This document shows, one piece after another, positions 45,601 to 54,031 of a stretch of 64,000 bases of DNA. The DNA lies in the NCBI GenBank assembly GCA_964447285.1, contig CAYURO010000010.1, forward strand, positions 75,433-139,432. Direction: 5' to 3'. How positions within the stretch are numbered: the first letter of the stretch is position 1; each line of letters begins with the position of its first letter. Made by a program: the position numbers and the translations under genes. Below the pieces are notes generated by a model. That model was not told where the DNA came from. It did no database searches and saw only the letters and a program-made list of their open reading frames with translations. The DNA comes from CAJBNH01 sp964447285 (lineage in GTDB: Bacteria > Myxococcota_A > UBA9042).

Positions 45601-46311
45601 AACAACGGCAACGGCCTGGCAGACTGCGCCGACCCCGCGTGCAAGGGCCACCCGACCTGCCCCGAGATCTGCGACGACAAGCTGGACAACGACCAGGACG
45701 GCGCCACCGACTGCTTGGACACCAAGTGCAGCGGCACGACGTTCTGCGGCAAGGTACTGGGCTTTGACGACTTCGCCTGCGACGACGCCGCGTGGCAATC
45801 GCAGAATTCCGCGCCACCGGTCGTGTGGGCGGTCGACGGCTCGCCGGCTTCGGTCCCCCCGGTGACCGGGATGTGCACCCTGAACTACAACAACGGCGTG
45901 GACTACACATCGGCGGCAGGGGCCAACGCCGGACTCGCGACTTGGGCGCAAGTGCTCGACGCCACGGGGCTATCGCAGGTGACAGCGCAGTTCTGGGTCT
46001 ATCAGCACACCGAGAACGCCGGCTTCATCGACTATGACCGCGTCTGGCTGCAAGCGTCGACCGACGACTTTCTGGGCTGCTGTGGTGCCACAACGAACTG
46101 TGGAATTGCGCCAGTGCTGTGCAACACGGTCGGCACCCAGACGCTGCTGGTGCCCGTGGACGTGCGGGAGAAGTGGGTCAAGATCCAGCACGATCTCAGC
46201 TACTTCGCTGGAAAGAAATTCAAGCTGCGCTGGCGGTTCTCTACGGGCGACCCGCTCTACAATGCCTATCCCGGCGTGTTCGTGGACGACCTGAAGGTCT
46301 ACGGCAAGTAG
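42613..46311 (+). CDS. Giant Cys-rich repeat lipoprotein with two MAM/jelly-roll-like C-terminal domains
   Basis: 1232 residues. Signal peptide ends VVAAGC (Cys26), followed by an Asp/Thr/Val-rich linker (TDTQPIDAAADATETADTD). Residues ~115-800 carry tandem CDDGNACTxxDxC...GxC units like those of the proteins at 972 and 3723. The C-terminal 420 residues differ. Two beta-rich domains of ~140 residues (WTLEKPVSRAVVWGVDMLP, YQCSLNFNDGKDYC; and WQSQNSAPPVVWAVDGSP, CTLNYNNGVDYTS) resemble MAM/jelly-roll carbohydrate- or protein-binding folds. They are separated by MopE-like CGDGADNNGNGLADCADP, CDDKLDNDQDGATDC motifs. It is probably a surface stalk presenting two binding heads. SD AGGAT lies seven bases before the start. 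Confidence 0.87.
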   Translation: MLSSLFQTLLRPSAGLALVLVVAAGCGADAVVGPGTQPSTDTTIVEDLTVEDLTADGVVDLDGLGTDATVTTDVSVTDAEPTDTQPIDAAADATETADTDPADTSPGDSTQDDADIGTPDAGCTSDEACTLAVLLAPCQVAYCGNDGQCATKPETNGTTCDDGQPCTLDDVCNAGTCVGLDKICDDGSPCTMDACSITTGNCLGLPVSGQCDDGNACSTGDFCQDGSCIGKAPLPCDDQNPCTDDACAPATGCTATARTGECSTGDACFSGSTCVDGVCAGGTAKVCDDQNACTGDSCDPKTGECVFEKLNLGACDDGDACTGPDVCAGGLCAGGKIGCDDGNPCTADGCDAKTGCTHTAAAGACDDGSVCTTGDACSEGKCTGTAKVCDDTNPCTSDTCDAKTGCVATPNNAPCDLGTVCQTGQCQAGKCVSIAEKTCNDSNPCTTDTCDPKAGCVTANVAEGTACGQSDACNAVPTCKVGTCAPGAKTDCGDGNPCTTDACDPKQGCMWTGNTLPCNDGNACTAGDACGGGKCKSGTVIDPLTVCDDQNVCTTETCDPSVGCVHTNTAGACDDGNACTVKEACVGGKCAGGTIETCDDGKECTVDKCDTKTGACSWLGKVGPCEDGNPCTLGDTCKAGGCQPGAEKPTCDDKNPCTTDACDPASGKCAFTNHTASCNDNDLCTTGDACANGKCAGKLAVTCDDGNVCTDDGCNPLSGKCEFLSNTAKCEADPCTGDDQCQQGKCIAGTKTDCDDKSPCTNDSCNPLSGKCEHAAVADNSPCDDAWACTGKSSCQMGVCQPANGCSVFAESFACADNGAGWTLEKPVSRAVVWGVDMLPVIPSQATYQCSLNFNDGKDYCDTTNGVNCQMPTGAAQSPTIDLSAAPGMPVVVFDQYLDLDTFESANDKPQVTVWDAKTKSLLSSHTLTSTALEQKKWSKVTLTIPAAAGKLIFLQFQLVQGGSSGSTYNTGAGWFVDDLFVSTSTGGEVCGDGADNNGNGLADCADPACKGHPTCPEICDDKLDNDQDGATDCLDTKCSGTTFCGKVLGFDDFACDDAAWQSQNSAPPVVWAVDGSPASVPPVTGMCTLNYNNGVDYTSAAGANAGLATWAQVLDATGLSQVTAQFWVYQHTENAGFIDYDRVWLQASTDDFLGCCGATTNCGIAPVLCNTVGTQTLLVPVDVREKWVKIQHDLSYFAGKKFKLRWRFSTGDPLYNAYPGVFVDDLKVYGK

Positions 46312-46317
46312 CGCGCG

Positions 46318-46578
46318 TCATCCGTACCGCAGCTTGAAGCCCAGAATCACCAGCGCCAGCACCAGCGTGACCGCGTTCGCCGCCGTGACGGGCGGAGCGT
46401 TCGCGAGGATGCCGTAAGCCAACCACAGGGCCACGCCCACGCTGAACATCAGGAACGTCGCCAGCGAAATGTCGGTGGTCGACCGGGTCTTCCACACGCG
46501 CCAGACTTGCGGGACAAACGCCGCCGTGGTCAGCACGCCGGCCACGAAACCCAAGATATCCAGAGCACTTGAAGACAT
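46318..46578 (-). CDS. SemiSWEET sugar transporter
   Basis: 86 residues, three predicted membrane helices, the hallmark of bacterial SemiSWEETs (half of a eukaryotic SWEET). The PQ-loop motif is in TTAAFVPQVWRVWKTRSTTDIS and the third helix ends LGFKLRYG. Dimerises to form a facilitated sugar (for example sucrose or glucose) pathway. SD GGAA lies upstream of ATG 46578. Its stop is six bases from the end of the convergent lipoprotein gene, and the gene is divergent from the REC-HD-GYP gene. No sugar-metabolism neighbours. Confidence 0.93.
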   Translation of the reverse strand: MSSSALDILGFVAGVLTTAAFVPQVWRVWKTRSTTDISLATFLMFSVGVALWLAYGILANAPPVTAANAVTLVLALVILGFKLRYG

Positions 46579-46816
46579 CTTCAGCTGTTCCTTTGGGACA
46601 ACGGGCGTCCGCTGCGGAAGCGGACGTTACGGGCAGCGTGGACACGGCACAAGACAAGCCATAGGCTCGGTTGACCCAAGCAATCGGCTTGGTTGTCACG
46701 GCCCGATTCGCCCACCTAACATACGTGCGTTTCGTCGGGTTCCTCCGACTGAACTGCAGGCTCCCCCCCCCTCCCCGGCCCGCACACACGCCCAACAGCT
46801 TGGCACGGAATCGAAC

Positions 46817-47965
46817 TTGCAGGACAGCCTTTCCTACTACCCCAGCCCCTATGATGCAGACCCACCGGATGCCGAGCAGAGCGGCCCCGGTCTGGGATCG
46901 GTGCTGGTCGTGGACGATACCGTTGGCAACCTGCACATTCTGGCGCGCGAGCTGTCGGCGCGGGGCTATCGGGTGCGTGCAGCCCTGAACGGCCAGACCG
47001 CTCTGTACATGATGGCGTCCGAGGTGCCGGATCTCGTCCTGCTGGACGCCCACATGCCTGGTCTGGATGGCGCGGCGGTGACGGCGCGAATGCAGGCTCT
47101 GCGTGAGTTGCGCGACATTCCGGTCCTGTTGATGCACGCCGCCGATGACCCGGAGCTGCTGGGCCTGTCATTCCGCAACGGCGCCCGCGACTACCTGACC
47201 AAACCCTTCGTGATCCCTGAGGTGCTTGGACGGGTCGCCACCCAGATGGAGTTGATTCGTCTGCGGAACCGACTGCAGGACCAGCACAAGCGGTTGTCTG
47301 GCATGTTGGTGGACCAGGTTCGGGAGCTGACGGACTCTCAAGTCGCCACCATCATTGCGCTATCCAAGCTGTCCGAGAGCCGCGACCGCGGCAGCGCGCC
47401 GCACATCGACCGCGTACGCGCCCTCTCGGAAGTGCTGGCGTGGAAGGTCGCGATACCGCCAGCCGTGCGCGAGACCCCCACGGAATTTGCTGAGTTGATC
47501 CGGATGGCGTCCACGCTGCACGACATCGGCAAGGTCAGCATTCCGGACGCCATCCTGACCAAGCCGGGACCCCTGGACCCCGAAGAGTTGGAGGTTGCGA
47601 GAGCGCATACGACGTTTGGCTACGATACCCTGCAGACGGTGCTGCGCAGCTATCCGAGCAACGCGATGCTGAGGGTTGGCGCGCAGATAGCGCGGTCGCA
47701 CCACGAGCACTGGGACGGCAGTGGCTATCCGGACGGCTTGGTGGGCGCCGTGACACCGCTTCCCGCGCGCATCGTCGCGCTGGTCCACGCCTACGACGTC
47801 GCAAGGTCGCGGCGCGCCTACAAGGAGCCCTTGCCCCACGCTGCGGCGGCCGCCACTATCCTCGACGGGCGGGGGACGCTGTTCGACCCCGATCTGGTGG
47901 ACGCTTTCTCCAGCCTGATGGAAGAGTTTGATCGGACCTGGACCACTGGGGGAGCCGAGGAATGA
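46817..47965 (+). CDS. Response regulator with HD-GYP domain
   Basis: REC domain starting VLVVDDTVGNLHI (phospho-Asp in LVLLDAHMPGLDGA, Lys in LTKPF), coiled coil, then HD-GYP with HDIGKVSIPD and HHEHWDGSGYPDGL. The start is uncertain: no good ATG lies near the domain. TTG 46817 is chosen as the first in-frame start near the domain, with a weak GGAA upstream, giving 382 residues. The open frame extends further upstream with low-complexity sequence. It should hydrolyse c-di-GMP. The stop overlaps the next gene by four bases, so the two proteins are co-expressed. Confidence 0.9.
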   Translation: MQDSLSYYPSPYDADPPDAEQSGPGLGSVLVVDDTVGNLHILARELSARGYRVRAALNGQTALYMMASEVPDLVLLDAHMPGLDGAAVTARMQALRELRDIPVLLMHAADDPELLGLSFRNGARDYLTKPFVIPEVLGRVATQMELIRLRNRLQDQHKRLSGMLVDQVRELTDSQVATIIALSKLSESRDRGSAPHIDRVRALSEVLAWKVAIPPAVRETPTEFAELIRMASTLHDIGKVSIPDAILTKPGPLDPEELEVARAHTTFGYDTLQTVLRSYPSNAMLRVGAQIARSHHEHWDGSGYPDGLVGAVTPLPARIVALVHAYDVARSRRAYKEPLPHAAAAATILDGRGTLFDPDLVDAFSSLMEEFDRTWTTGGAEE

Positions 47966-48765
47966 CGACGGACAGGTTCGAGAAACCCGTCTTCGCACCT
48001 GCGTCGACCTCAGAGCAACGGGCTGCCGCTGCTGCGCGACCCGAACCGACCGGTTCGGATTTTGCCGGGGCCGTGACGGTCGTTGATCAGCATGGACGCT
48101 ACGTCTTCGCCAACCGCCCCGCTGCCGCGATGGTTGGCCGCACACCCGAGCAGCTGTTGCGGTCCTTTGCTTACGAAGTGGACGCGCGGTTTGCCAACGC
48201 AGCGGAGTGGGATACCTACTTTGCCTGGGTCCGCCAGCAACCCGACCGGCACTTCGTTGCGTGGGAGGGGCACGGCCGTCACGCTCAGGCGCCCATGGAG
48301 GCCACGGCTTCCTTCCTGAATTCCGGACCAGGCTACGTCTTGACGGTCGCGCGACGCCGCCGGGCACCAGGGGAAAACACAAACGCTTCGGGGGCTTACG
48401 ACCGCGTACCCGACGTGCGGGTTTCCATTCAGCGCAGCTCTGAGGGGCGCGTCGCATCCGGCCTGCACCTGGCAACGCTGGGTCTCGCGCAGGAAGGCAA
48501 ACCAGAGTCAGGGGCTTGGACGCCGTTTCGCCAAATGCCGGCCTTTCAGGACCTCATGCGCGAAGCACTTCAGGGCAGCCCGCAGTACCGCGAGGTGCGG
48601 GTTGAGGGGCGCCTGTATCAGGTCACCGCCGGCGCAACGCCCGACCGGTCGGGCGTCTGGTGCGTTGCGCTGCCGAGCCCCGAAGACGAAGAGTCGAAGT
48701 CGGCCCCAGAGCGCCCCAAGCGGTTCAAGCAAACCCAACTGCTGTACGCCAAGAAACCAACCTGA
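47962..48765 (+). CDS. PAS-domain protein
   Basis: 267 residues. ATG 47962 overlaps the previous stop. A PAS domain is visible at about 30-130 (GAVTVVDQHGRYVFANRPAA, MVGRTPEQLLRSF, conserved VxDxxGRYxxxN start). The remaining ~130 residues contain a second, weaker PAS-like or GAF-like stretch but no kinase, GGDEF or DNA-binding domain. It lies between two response-regulator genes, so it may be a small-molecule-sensing partner. It could modulate the HD-GYP phosphodiesterase or the NarL-type regulator that follows. The function is an inference from its position. Confidence 0.75.
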   Translation: MTTDRFEKPVFAPASTSEQRAAAAARPEPTGSDFAGAVTVVDQHGRYVFANRPAAAMVGRTPEQLLRSFAYEVDARFANAAEWDTYFAWVRQQPDRHFVAWEGHGRHAQAPMEATASFLNSGPGYVLTVARRRRAPGENTNASGAYDRVPDVRVSIQRSSEGRVASGLHLATLGLAQEGKPESGAWTPFRQMPAFQDLMREALQGSPQYREVRVEGRLYQVTAGATPDRSGVWCVALPSPEDEESKSAPERPKRFKQTQLLYAKKPT

Positions 48766-48780
48766 CCCTAGAGGGCGGCC

Positions 48781-49425
48781 ATGATTCGCGTGCTGGTGGC
48801 CGACGACCATGAGGTCATGCGAGAGGGGCTGAAGCTCCTGCTCGCCCGCGACGCAGGCGTCACCGTGGTGGGGGAAGCCCGCGACGGAGACTCGGCGGTA
48901 GCGGTCGCGCTGAAGTGCCGCCCCGACGTCGTGCTGATGGACGTGTCGATGCCCGCTGTAGACGGCATTGCGGCAACTCGGGCGCTGGTTGAGGCCCTTC
49001 CCAGCGTCAAGGTCATCGGCCTGTCGATGCACGCGGACCAGACCCACGTGACCGAGATGCTGCGCGCCGGCGCGGTCGCCTACATCCTGAAAGAAAGCGC
49101 TTTTCTGGAGGTATCGACCGCCATCTACACCGTCTGTGCGGGTCAACACTACTTGAGCCCGACACTTGCGTCGGTCGTGGTTGGCGCGCTGCGGAACCCC
49201 GGAACCGCGGCCGACGCGACCCACTGCCTGACGCCCCGAGAACGCGAGATCCTGCGCTGCATCGCATTGGGCATGAACACGAAGTCCATCGCGCTGTCGC
49301 TGGGCCTGTCGGGCAAGACCGTCGACGGACACCGGCGCAACCTGATGGAAAAGTTGGGGTTGCACTCGGTGGCAGAGCTTACCCGGCTCGCGGTCCGCCA
49401 GGGTCTCGTGTCTTCGGCCGACTGA
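48781..49425 (+). CDS. NarL/FixJ-family response regulator
   Basis: 214 residues, with GAGG seven bases before ATG 48781. REC domain (MIRVLVADDHEVMREGLKLL; acceptor Asp in VVLMDVSMPAVDG) followed by a LuxR-type helix-turn-helix at about 145-205 (LTPREREILRCIALGMNTKS, IALSLGLSGKTVDGHRRN). Typical transcription activator that binds DNA as a dimer when phosphorylated. Its kinase is not next to it. Its last 47 bases overlap the 3' end of the convergent hrpB gene. The PAS gene upstream ends 15 bases earlier, suggesting a three-gene signalling operon. Confidence 0.95.
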   Translation: MIRVLVADDHEVMREGLKLLLARDAGVTVVGEARDGDSAVAVALKCRPDVVLMDVSMPAVDGIAATRALVEALPSVKVIGLSMHADQTHVTEMLRAGAVAYILKESAFLEVSTAIYTVCAGQHYLSPTLASVVVGALRNPGTAADATHCLTPREREILRCIALGMNTKSIALSLGLSGKTVDGHRRNLMEKLGLHSVAELTRLAVRQGLVSSAD

Positions 49426-51991
49426 CCGCGGACGGCGGCTCGGCGCGGGTCGGGTCCTCGGGCCAAGCATGGCGGGGATAGCGACGCCCCAACTCTTTGC
49501 GCAGCGCCGGGTAATGCCGCTGCCAGAAACCCGCCAAATCGGTCGTGACCTGCACAGGTCGCTGGTTGGGGGCCAGCAGGTGCACCACCAACGGCACGCG
49601 CCCCTGCGCCACACGCGGCCCTTGCGCCATGCCGAAGAAGTCCTGCAGTCGCGAGGAGATCCACGGGGTCTGCCCGTTCATGTAGTGCACGCGGGTACGC
49701 CGACCGCCGGGCAGCGTGACCGTCTCTGGCGCCGTCTCGTCCAACCACTGCAACCTGCCATGCGTGGCGCAAGCAAGGTGCGACCGGAGTGCCCCCAGCA
49801 GGTCGGCTTCCCGCAAGTCCTTGAACGAACACCGATCCTCGCACAGGCCTGCCAGCACCGCCTGCACCGCGACGTCGTCCAGCTCGGGCAGATCGGTCAG
49901 GCCCCCGTCGCTGCGGGCAAAGGCCACCCGGGCACGCAGACGGTCCAGCGCATCCGCGTCGGCAAACGCCGCCGGTCCGGCGTTCGCCGCCGCCTCGCGC
50001 AACACGGTAGAAGCTTGCGTGCACGCGCGCGCGGGGCGAACCGTTGCGTCCAGCGTGATGCCGGCGAACTCCAGCCGCTCGGACGTGATCACCCGTTGAT
50101 TCGTTGGGTTCCACGAAAACTCAGCGACCGCCTCAACCCGATCTGCAAACACGTCCAGCACCTGACTCGCGTCGAGTCCGCTGGCCAGCCGCACCCACGT
50201 CGTCAGCCCGCGGCCGTCGCGGCGCTCCTCGGCATCGATGACCAGCAGCAGCTCGGGCTCCGTCGCTTGGGAGGTCGGAGCGAGCTTCACCGCGGTGCCG
50301 CCCGCCAACTCCAGCTCGGGTCCGCGCGCAGTCCTTCGCCTGGCCAACCGATCGGGAAACGCTTGCAACAAGGCCACATCCAGCGCATCGCCCGGATTCA
50401 CCGGCCGAGGTGGCGCCGCCTTCGACCACGCCCGCGCCAGCCCGTTCAGCTGCCGTTCGACCCGCTGCGCCTGCCGCAACGCCACCGGTTCCAGACCCAG
50501 ATCCCGCGCTCCCCGCGCGCCTGCGCTCTCAGCCTTGCGATACAGCTCCAGCAGCGCGTGGACGTCGGACCGCCCGTGGCCCGCTACCCGATGCAAGTCT
50601 TGGGTAGGCAAGCGGATCTCGCGCTCGGACAACAGCGCCGCCACCGCGCACCCGTCGTCGCCCACGCCCGCATCGACCGCACCCACGACCAGCCGAGCCA
50701 GCCGCGGTGGCAACGGCAACCGCAGCATCTGCCGCCCCAGCTGCGTCACCTGGCCGTCCGCAAGGGTCGCCCCGAGCAGTCCCAGCAGCTCGTGGGCGCC
50801 CGTCACGGCGGAATCCGGCGGCGGATCGAGCCAGAAGTTCGCGTCCAGACTGCGGATCGGCAAGCCCATCGCCGCCAACTGCAGCGCCACGTCGGACAGG
50901 TCGCTGCGGGTGACCTCGGGACGCTCGGCATCCGGACGCGCGTCGTGGTCGAACACCGTGTACAGCCGCAGGCACCGCCCCGGCCCCACGCGCCCTGCCC
51001 GGCCCGCTCGCTGAGCCGACGAAGCCTTTGAAATCTTGGTCAATTGCAGAATCGGCAGCCCCGACCATCCGGCAAACCCCGCGACCCGCGCCAGCCCCGC
51101 GTCGACCACCGCGACCACACCCGGCAGCGTGACAGAGGTCTCCGCGACATTTGTCGCCAGCACGACCTTGCGCCGCGGACCCTGGACCATCGCGCGTTCC
51201 TGTTCGTCCAGCGGCAGGCTGCCGTGCAGAGGGCGGACGTCCAGATCGTGACGGTCAGCCAGCCCGCGCAACGCCTGTTCGCACCTGCGGATCTCGCCCG
51301 CACCCGGCAGAAACACCAACACGTCGCCCGCCAACCCCTCGTCCAGCAGACGGCGAACGGTCGAGGCGACCTGGTCTTCCAGTTGCCGCTGGTCCAACGT
51401 CACCGCGTGCTCGACGGCGACGGGATACTGACGACCCGGCACGCGCAATACCCTGGCTTGATTCATGTATCTTGACAACGCGTCGGCATCCAACGTGGCC
51501 GACATCGCGACCAAGCGCAGGTCCGGGCGCAAGGCCGGGCAGGCAGGCGTGCCCAGCGTCAGGCGGCGCAGCAGGGCCAGCGAAAGATCGGTCGCCAAGC
51601 GCCGCTCGTGCAGCTCGTCCAGCACCACCGCGCCGATGCCGCGCAGGGTCGGGTCTTGCAGCAGCCGCCGCAGAAACACGCCGTCGGTCACGAAGCGCAG
51701 GCGGGTGGTGGGGCCAGAGACCTCGTCGAAGCGAACCGCATAACCCACCGTCTGGCCTGGAGTCTCGCCCAGCTCGAACGCCACGCGGCGGGCAGCCAGC
51801 AGGGCAGCGACCCGGCGCGGCTCGACCACCCAGACTTCGCCCGTGACCTCGGCAAGCAGCGCGGGAGGCACGCGGGTGGTCTTGCCGGCACCCGGTTCAG
51901 CTTGGAGCAACAGACAACCGTGCGCGCGCAGGGACTCGCGGACTGCGGCGAGGTGAAGGTCGATCGGCAGGGGGGGAAGGACGGGCGCCAT
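49379..51991 (-). CDS. hrpB: ATP-dependent helicase HrpB
   Basis: 870 residues from ATG 51991. DExH helicase of the HrpA/HrpB group: Walker A QAEPGAGKTTRVPPAL, motif II VVLDELHERRLATDL (DELH), motif III MSATLD, and motif VI SSAQRAGRAGRVGPG. The C-terminal ~300 residues carry the HrpB-specific region (RPARACTQAST). In E. coli HrpB is a non-essential RNA/DNA helicase of unclear role. Pos. 49379-49425 overlaps the end of the NarL-type regulator gene on the opposite strand. No Shine-Dalgarno is strong. An open frame extends further upstream, but would run into the divergent exported-protein gene. Confidence 0.93.
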   Translation of the reverse strand: MAPVLPPLPIDLHLAAVRESLRAHGCLLLQAEPGAGKTTRVPPALLAEVTGEVWVVEPRRVAALLAARRVAFELGETPGQTVGYAVRFDEVSGPTTRLRFVTDGVFLRRLLQDPTLRGIGAVVLDELHERRLATDLSLALLRRLTLGTPACPALRPDLRLVAMSATLDADALSRYMNQARVLRVPGRQYPVAVEHAVTLDQRQLEDQVASTVRRLLDEGLAGDVLVFLPGAGEIRRCEQALRGLADRHDLDVRPLHGSLPLDEQERAMVQGPRRKVVLATNVAETSVTLPGVVAVVDAGLARVAGFAGWSGLPILQLTKISKASSAQRAGRAGRVGPGRCLRLYTVFDHDARPDAERPEVTRSDLSDVALQLAAMGLPIRSLDANFWLDPPPDSAVTGAHELLGLLGATLADGQVTQLGRQMLRLPLPPRLARLVVGAVDAGVGDDGCAVAALLSEREIRLPTQDLHRVAGHGRSDVHALLELYRKAESAGARGARDLGLEPVALRQAQRVERQLNGLARAWSKAAPPRPVNPGDALDVALLQAFPDRLARRRTARGPELELAGGTAVKLAPTSQATEPELLLVIDAEERRDGRGLTTWVRLASGLDASQVLDVFADRVEAVAEFSWNPTNQRVITSERLEFAGITLDATVRPARACTQASTVLREAAANAGPAAFADADALDRLRARVAFARSDGGLTDLPELDDVAVQAVLAGLCEDRCSFKDLREADLLGALRSHLACATHGRLQWLDETAPETVTLPGGRRTRVHYMNGQTPWISSRLQDFFGMAQGPRVAQGRVPLVVHLLAPNQRPVQVTTDLAGFWQRHYPALRKELGRRYPRHAWPEDPTRAEPPSAVSRPKTRDPGGPRAG

Positions 51992-52127
51992 GGCGGCGGA
52001 GCATACGGGACGCGCGGCAGAAGCGAAAACCGCGCCACGCAATCCCCAACCATGCGCATTTCCTTGTGTGAACAAACCTTCCTGCGTACGTTTGCGGCAC
52101 TTCCCCGCCTGCCACTGGAGTCCACAC

Positions 52128-52631
52128 ATGACTGTCCGCGCTGCCGTCCTGACTTTCCTGCTGATCCTCGCCCTGCCCGCCACCTGCTGGGCCGGCGCCA
52201 AGCCCCACGATCCGCCCGGTGGCGATGCCGAGACGCACACCGACGGCTTCCGGGCGTTCCAGCTTGCGTTCGTCGGCGCCGTCATGGGTGGCGATGTCGA
52301 TCGGGTCGTCGCCATGACCGCGTTTCCGCTGATGTCGTATGAGATGGCCGGCACCATCGCCAAGGCCAAGAAGCGCAAGGGACCGCTGGAACCGGAGGTC
52401 ACCGAGACGCAATTCCGCAAGCACTTCAAGCGTCTGTTCAACACTGAGGTGCGACGTCACCTGAGCACGGGCAAGCCCTTGCGGCACGACGAGGACGACG
52501 ACCCGGCGAGTGTCTGGTATTCGATCGGCCACTCATCGGGAAAGTCGTGGTCGGCGTGGTTCGTGTTCGCGGGCGGCGCAAGCGAAGGGGGCGACTGGAA
52601 GCTGGTGCGCACCGACAACGTCAGCGAATAG
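52128..52631 (+). CDS. Exported protein of unknown function
   Basis: 167 residues from ATG 52128, with GGAG eight bases upstream. Signal peptide MTVRAAVLTFLLILALPATCWAG with probable cleavage after WAG. The mature ~145 residues begin charged (PHDPPGGDAETHTDGF) and contain a helix-rich segment (FQLAFVGAVMGGDVDRVVAM) plus an RRHL...DDDPASVWY stretch. I do not recognise a family. It is reminiscent of small SnoaL/NTF2-like proteins (a DGF...F...V...GD..R...... pattern) but the similarity is weak. It is divergent from hrpB. Confidence 0.65.
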   Translation: MTVRAAVLTFLLILALPATCWAGAKPHDPPGGDAETHTDGFRAFQLAFVGAVMGGDVDRVVAMTAFPLMSYEMAGTIAKAKKRKGPLEPEVTETQFRKHFKRLFNTEVRRHLSTGKPLRHDEDDDPASVWYSIGHSSGKSWSAWFVFAGGASEGGDWKLVRTDNVSE

Positions 52632-52685
52632 CGGACCCAAACGACCCGAAGTGTCATACGACTGTCACAACCCCCTGTTTGCCCC

Positions 52686-52713
52686 TTGAGTCCGCGCGCC
52701 CGGTCCTTACCAT
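52686..52713 (+). promoter_or_regulatory. Sigma70-like promoter candidate for ALA synthase
   Basis: TTGAGT (52686-52691) and TACCAT (52708-52713), each four of six to consensus, lie 16 bases apart, about 60 bases before the ATG at 52773. It sits in the 141-base gap after the exported-protein gene. Confidence 0.35.
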
Positions 52714-52772
52714 GCGCCCATCCCGGCATCCGACGGTCTCGAGCCGTGCGGGCTTGGTTTCAGGGGATTCGC

Positions 52773-53987
52773 ATGGACTACGAGAACTTCTTCCGCGACC
52801 GGATCAGTGACCTGACCCGCGAGGGCCGCTACCGCGTGTTCGCCAACCTCGAACGCCACGCGGGACGCTTTCCGCACGCCACGTTGCGCCGCGACGGACA
52901 CGAGTCTGAGGTCGTGGTCTGGTGCTCGAACGACTACCTGGGCATGGGCCAGCACCCCGTCGTGCTCGAGGCCATGCACCGCGCCATCGACGAATGCGGC
53001 GCAGGCGCGGGCGGCACGCGAAACATCAGCGGAACCAACCACTACCACGTACAGCTCGAACAGGAACTGGCCGACCTGCACCACAAGCCTGCCGCCCTGC
53101 TCTTCACGGCTGGCTACACGGCGAACATGACGGCGCTGTCGACGCTGGCGGCGCGCATCCCGGGCTGCGTCGTCTACTCGGACAGCGAAAACCACAACTC
53201 GATGATCGAGGGGATGCGCCACTCGCGAAGTGCCCGCGTGGTCTTCAAGCACAATGATCCCGCGGATCTGGAGCGGCACTTGGCGCGCACCGACCCGCAC
53301 CTGCCCAAGCTGGTGGCCTTCGAGTCGGTCTACTCGATGGACGGCGACATCGCGCCGATTGCGGACCTGGCCGACGTGGCCAAGAAGTACAACGCCCTGA
53401 CGTACATCGACGAAGTGCACGCGGTCGGCATGTACGGCGCACGAGGCGGCGGCGTGTCCGAGCGCGACGGGCAGGCGGCACGGCTCGACGTGATCCAGGG
53501 AACGCTTGCCAAGGCCATCGGCGTGATCGGCGGGTACATCGCAGGCTCGACGGCCTTGTGCGACTTCGTGCGCTCGTACGGCGCCGGCTTCATCTTCTCG
53601 TCGTCCATGCCCCCGGCGGCGGCGGCGGGCGCGCTGGCCAGCGTACGCTACCTGAAGCAACACCCCGAGTTGAGAGACCAGCATCAGGAGCGCGCCCAAG
53701 CACTGCGCAACAAGCTGGCCGCGGCCGGAATTCCCTTCCTGGATGCCGCCAGCCACATCGTCCCCGTCATGGTCGGCGATGCGAAGCTTTGCAAGCTGGC
53801 CAGCGACCTGCTGTTGGATCGGGGCCACTACGTGCAGCCGATCAACTACCCCACGGTCCCGGTCGGCACCGAGCGGCTGCGCTTTACGCCCGGCCCGCTG
53901 CACGACGACGCCATGCAAAACGATCTGGTCGAGTCGCTGGTCGAAGTCTGGGACGAGCTGGGGCTGCGACTGCAGGAAGCTGCCTGA
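52773..53987 (+). CDS. hemA: 5-Aminolevulinate synthase (C4 pathway)
   Basis: 404 residues from ATG 52773, with AGGGGA six bases upstream. PLP alpha-oxoamine synthase. The N-terminus MDYENFFRDRISDLTREGRY resembles alphaproteobacterial/mitochondrial ALAS. Also present are the substrate loop SNDYLGMGQHP, GAGAGGTRNISGTN, DEVHAVGMYGARGGGVSERDG and the PLP lysine in QGTLAKAIGVIGGYIAGS. It condenses glycine with succinyl-CoA to 5-aminolevulinate, the first haem precursor. Most non-alpha bacteria use glutamyl-tRNA (C5) instead, so this gene may be horizontally acquired. A secondary-metabolite ALAS is less likely given the close fit to housekeeping HemA. A triheme lipoprotein gene follows 44 bases later. 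Confidence 0.9.
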   Translation: MDYENFFRDRISDLTREGRYRVFANLERHAGRFPHATLRRDGHESEVVVWCSNDYLGMGQHPVVLEAMHRAIDECGAGAGGTRNISGTNHYHVQLEQELADLHHKPAALLFTAGYTANMTALSTLAARIPGCVVYSDSENHNSMIEGMRHSRSARVVFKHNDPADLERHLARTDPHLPKLVAFESVYSMDGDIAPIADLADVAKKYNALTYIDEVHAVGMYGARGGGVSERDGQAARLDVIQGTLAKAIGVIGGYIAGSTALCDFVRSYGAGFIFSSSMPPAAAAGALASVRYLKQHPELRDQHQERAQALRNKLAAAGIPFLDAASHIVPVMVGDAKLCKLASDLLLDRGHYVQPINYPTVPVGTERLRFTPGPLHDDAMQNDLVESLVEVWDELGLRLQEAA

Positions 53988-54031
53988 CGTACACGTGAGG
54001 TTCCCCGCTGCTTACCGATGAAGGAGTTCCC

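Noticed and set aside
42925..45951. A ~1,000-codon minus-strand frame opposite the third Cys-rich lipoprotein
   Set aside because: It is a shadow of the TGC-rich repeat array; low-complexity translation and no ribosome site.
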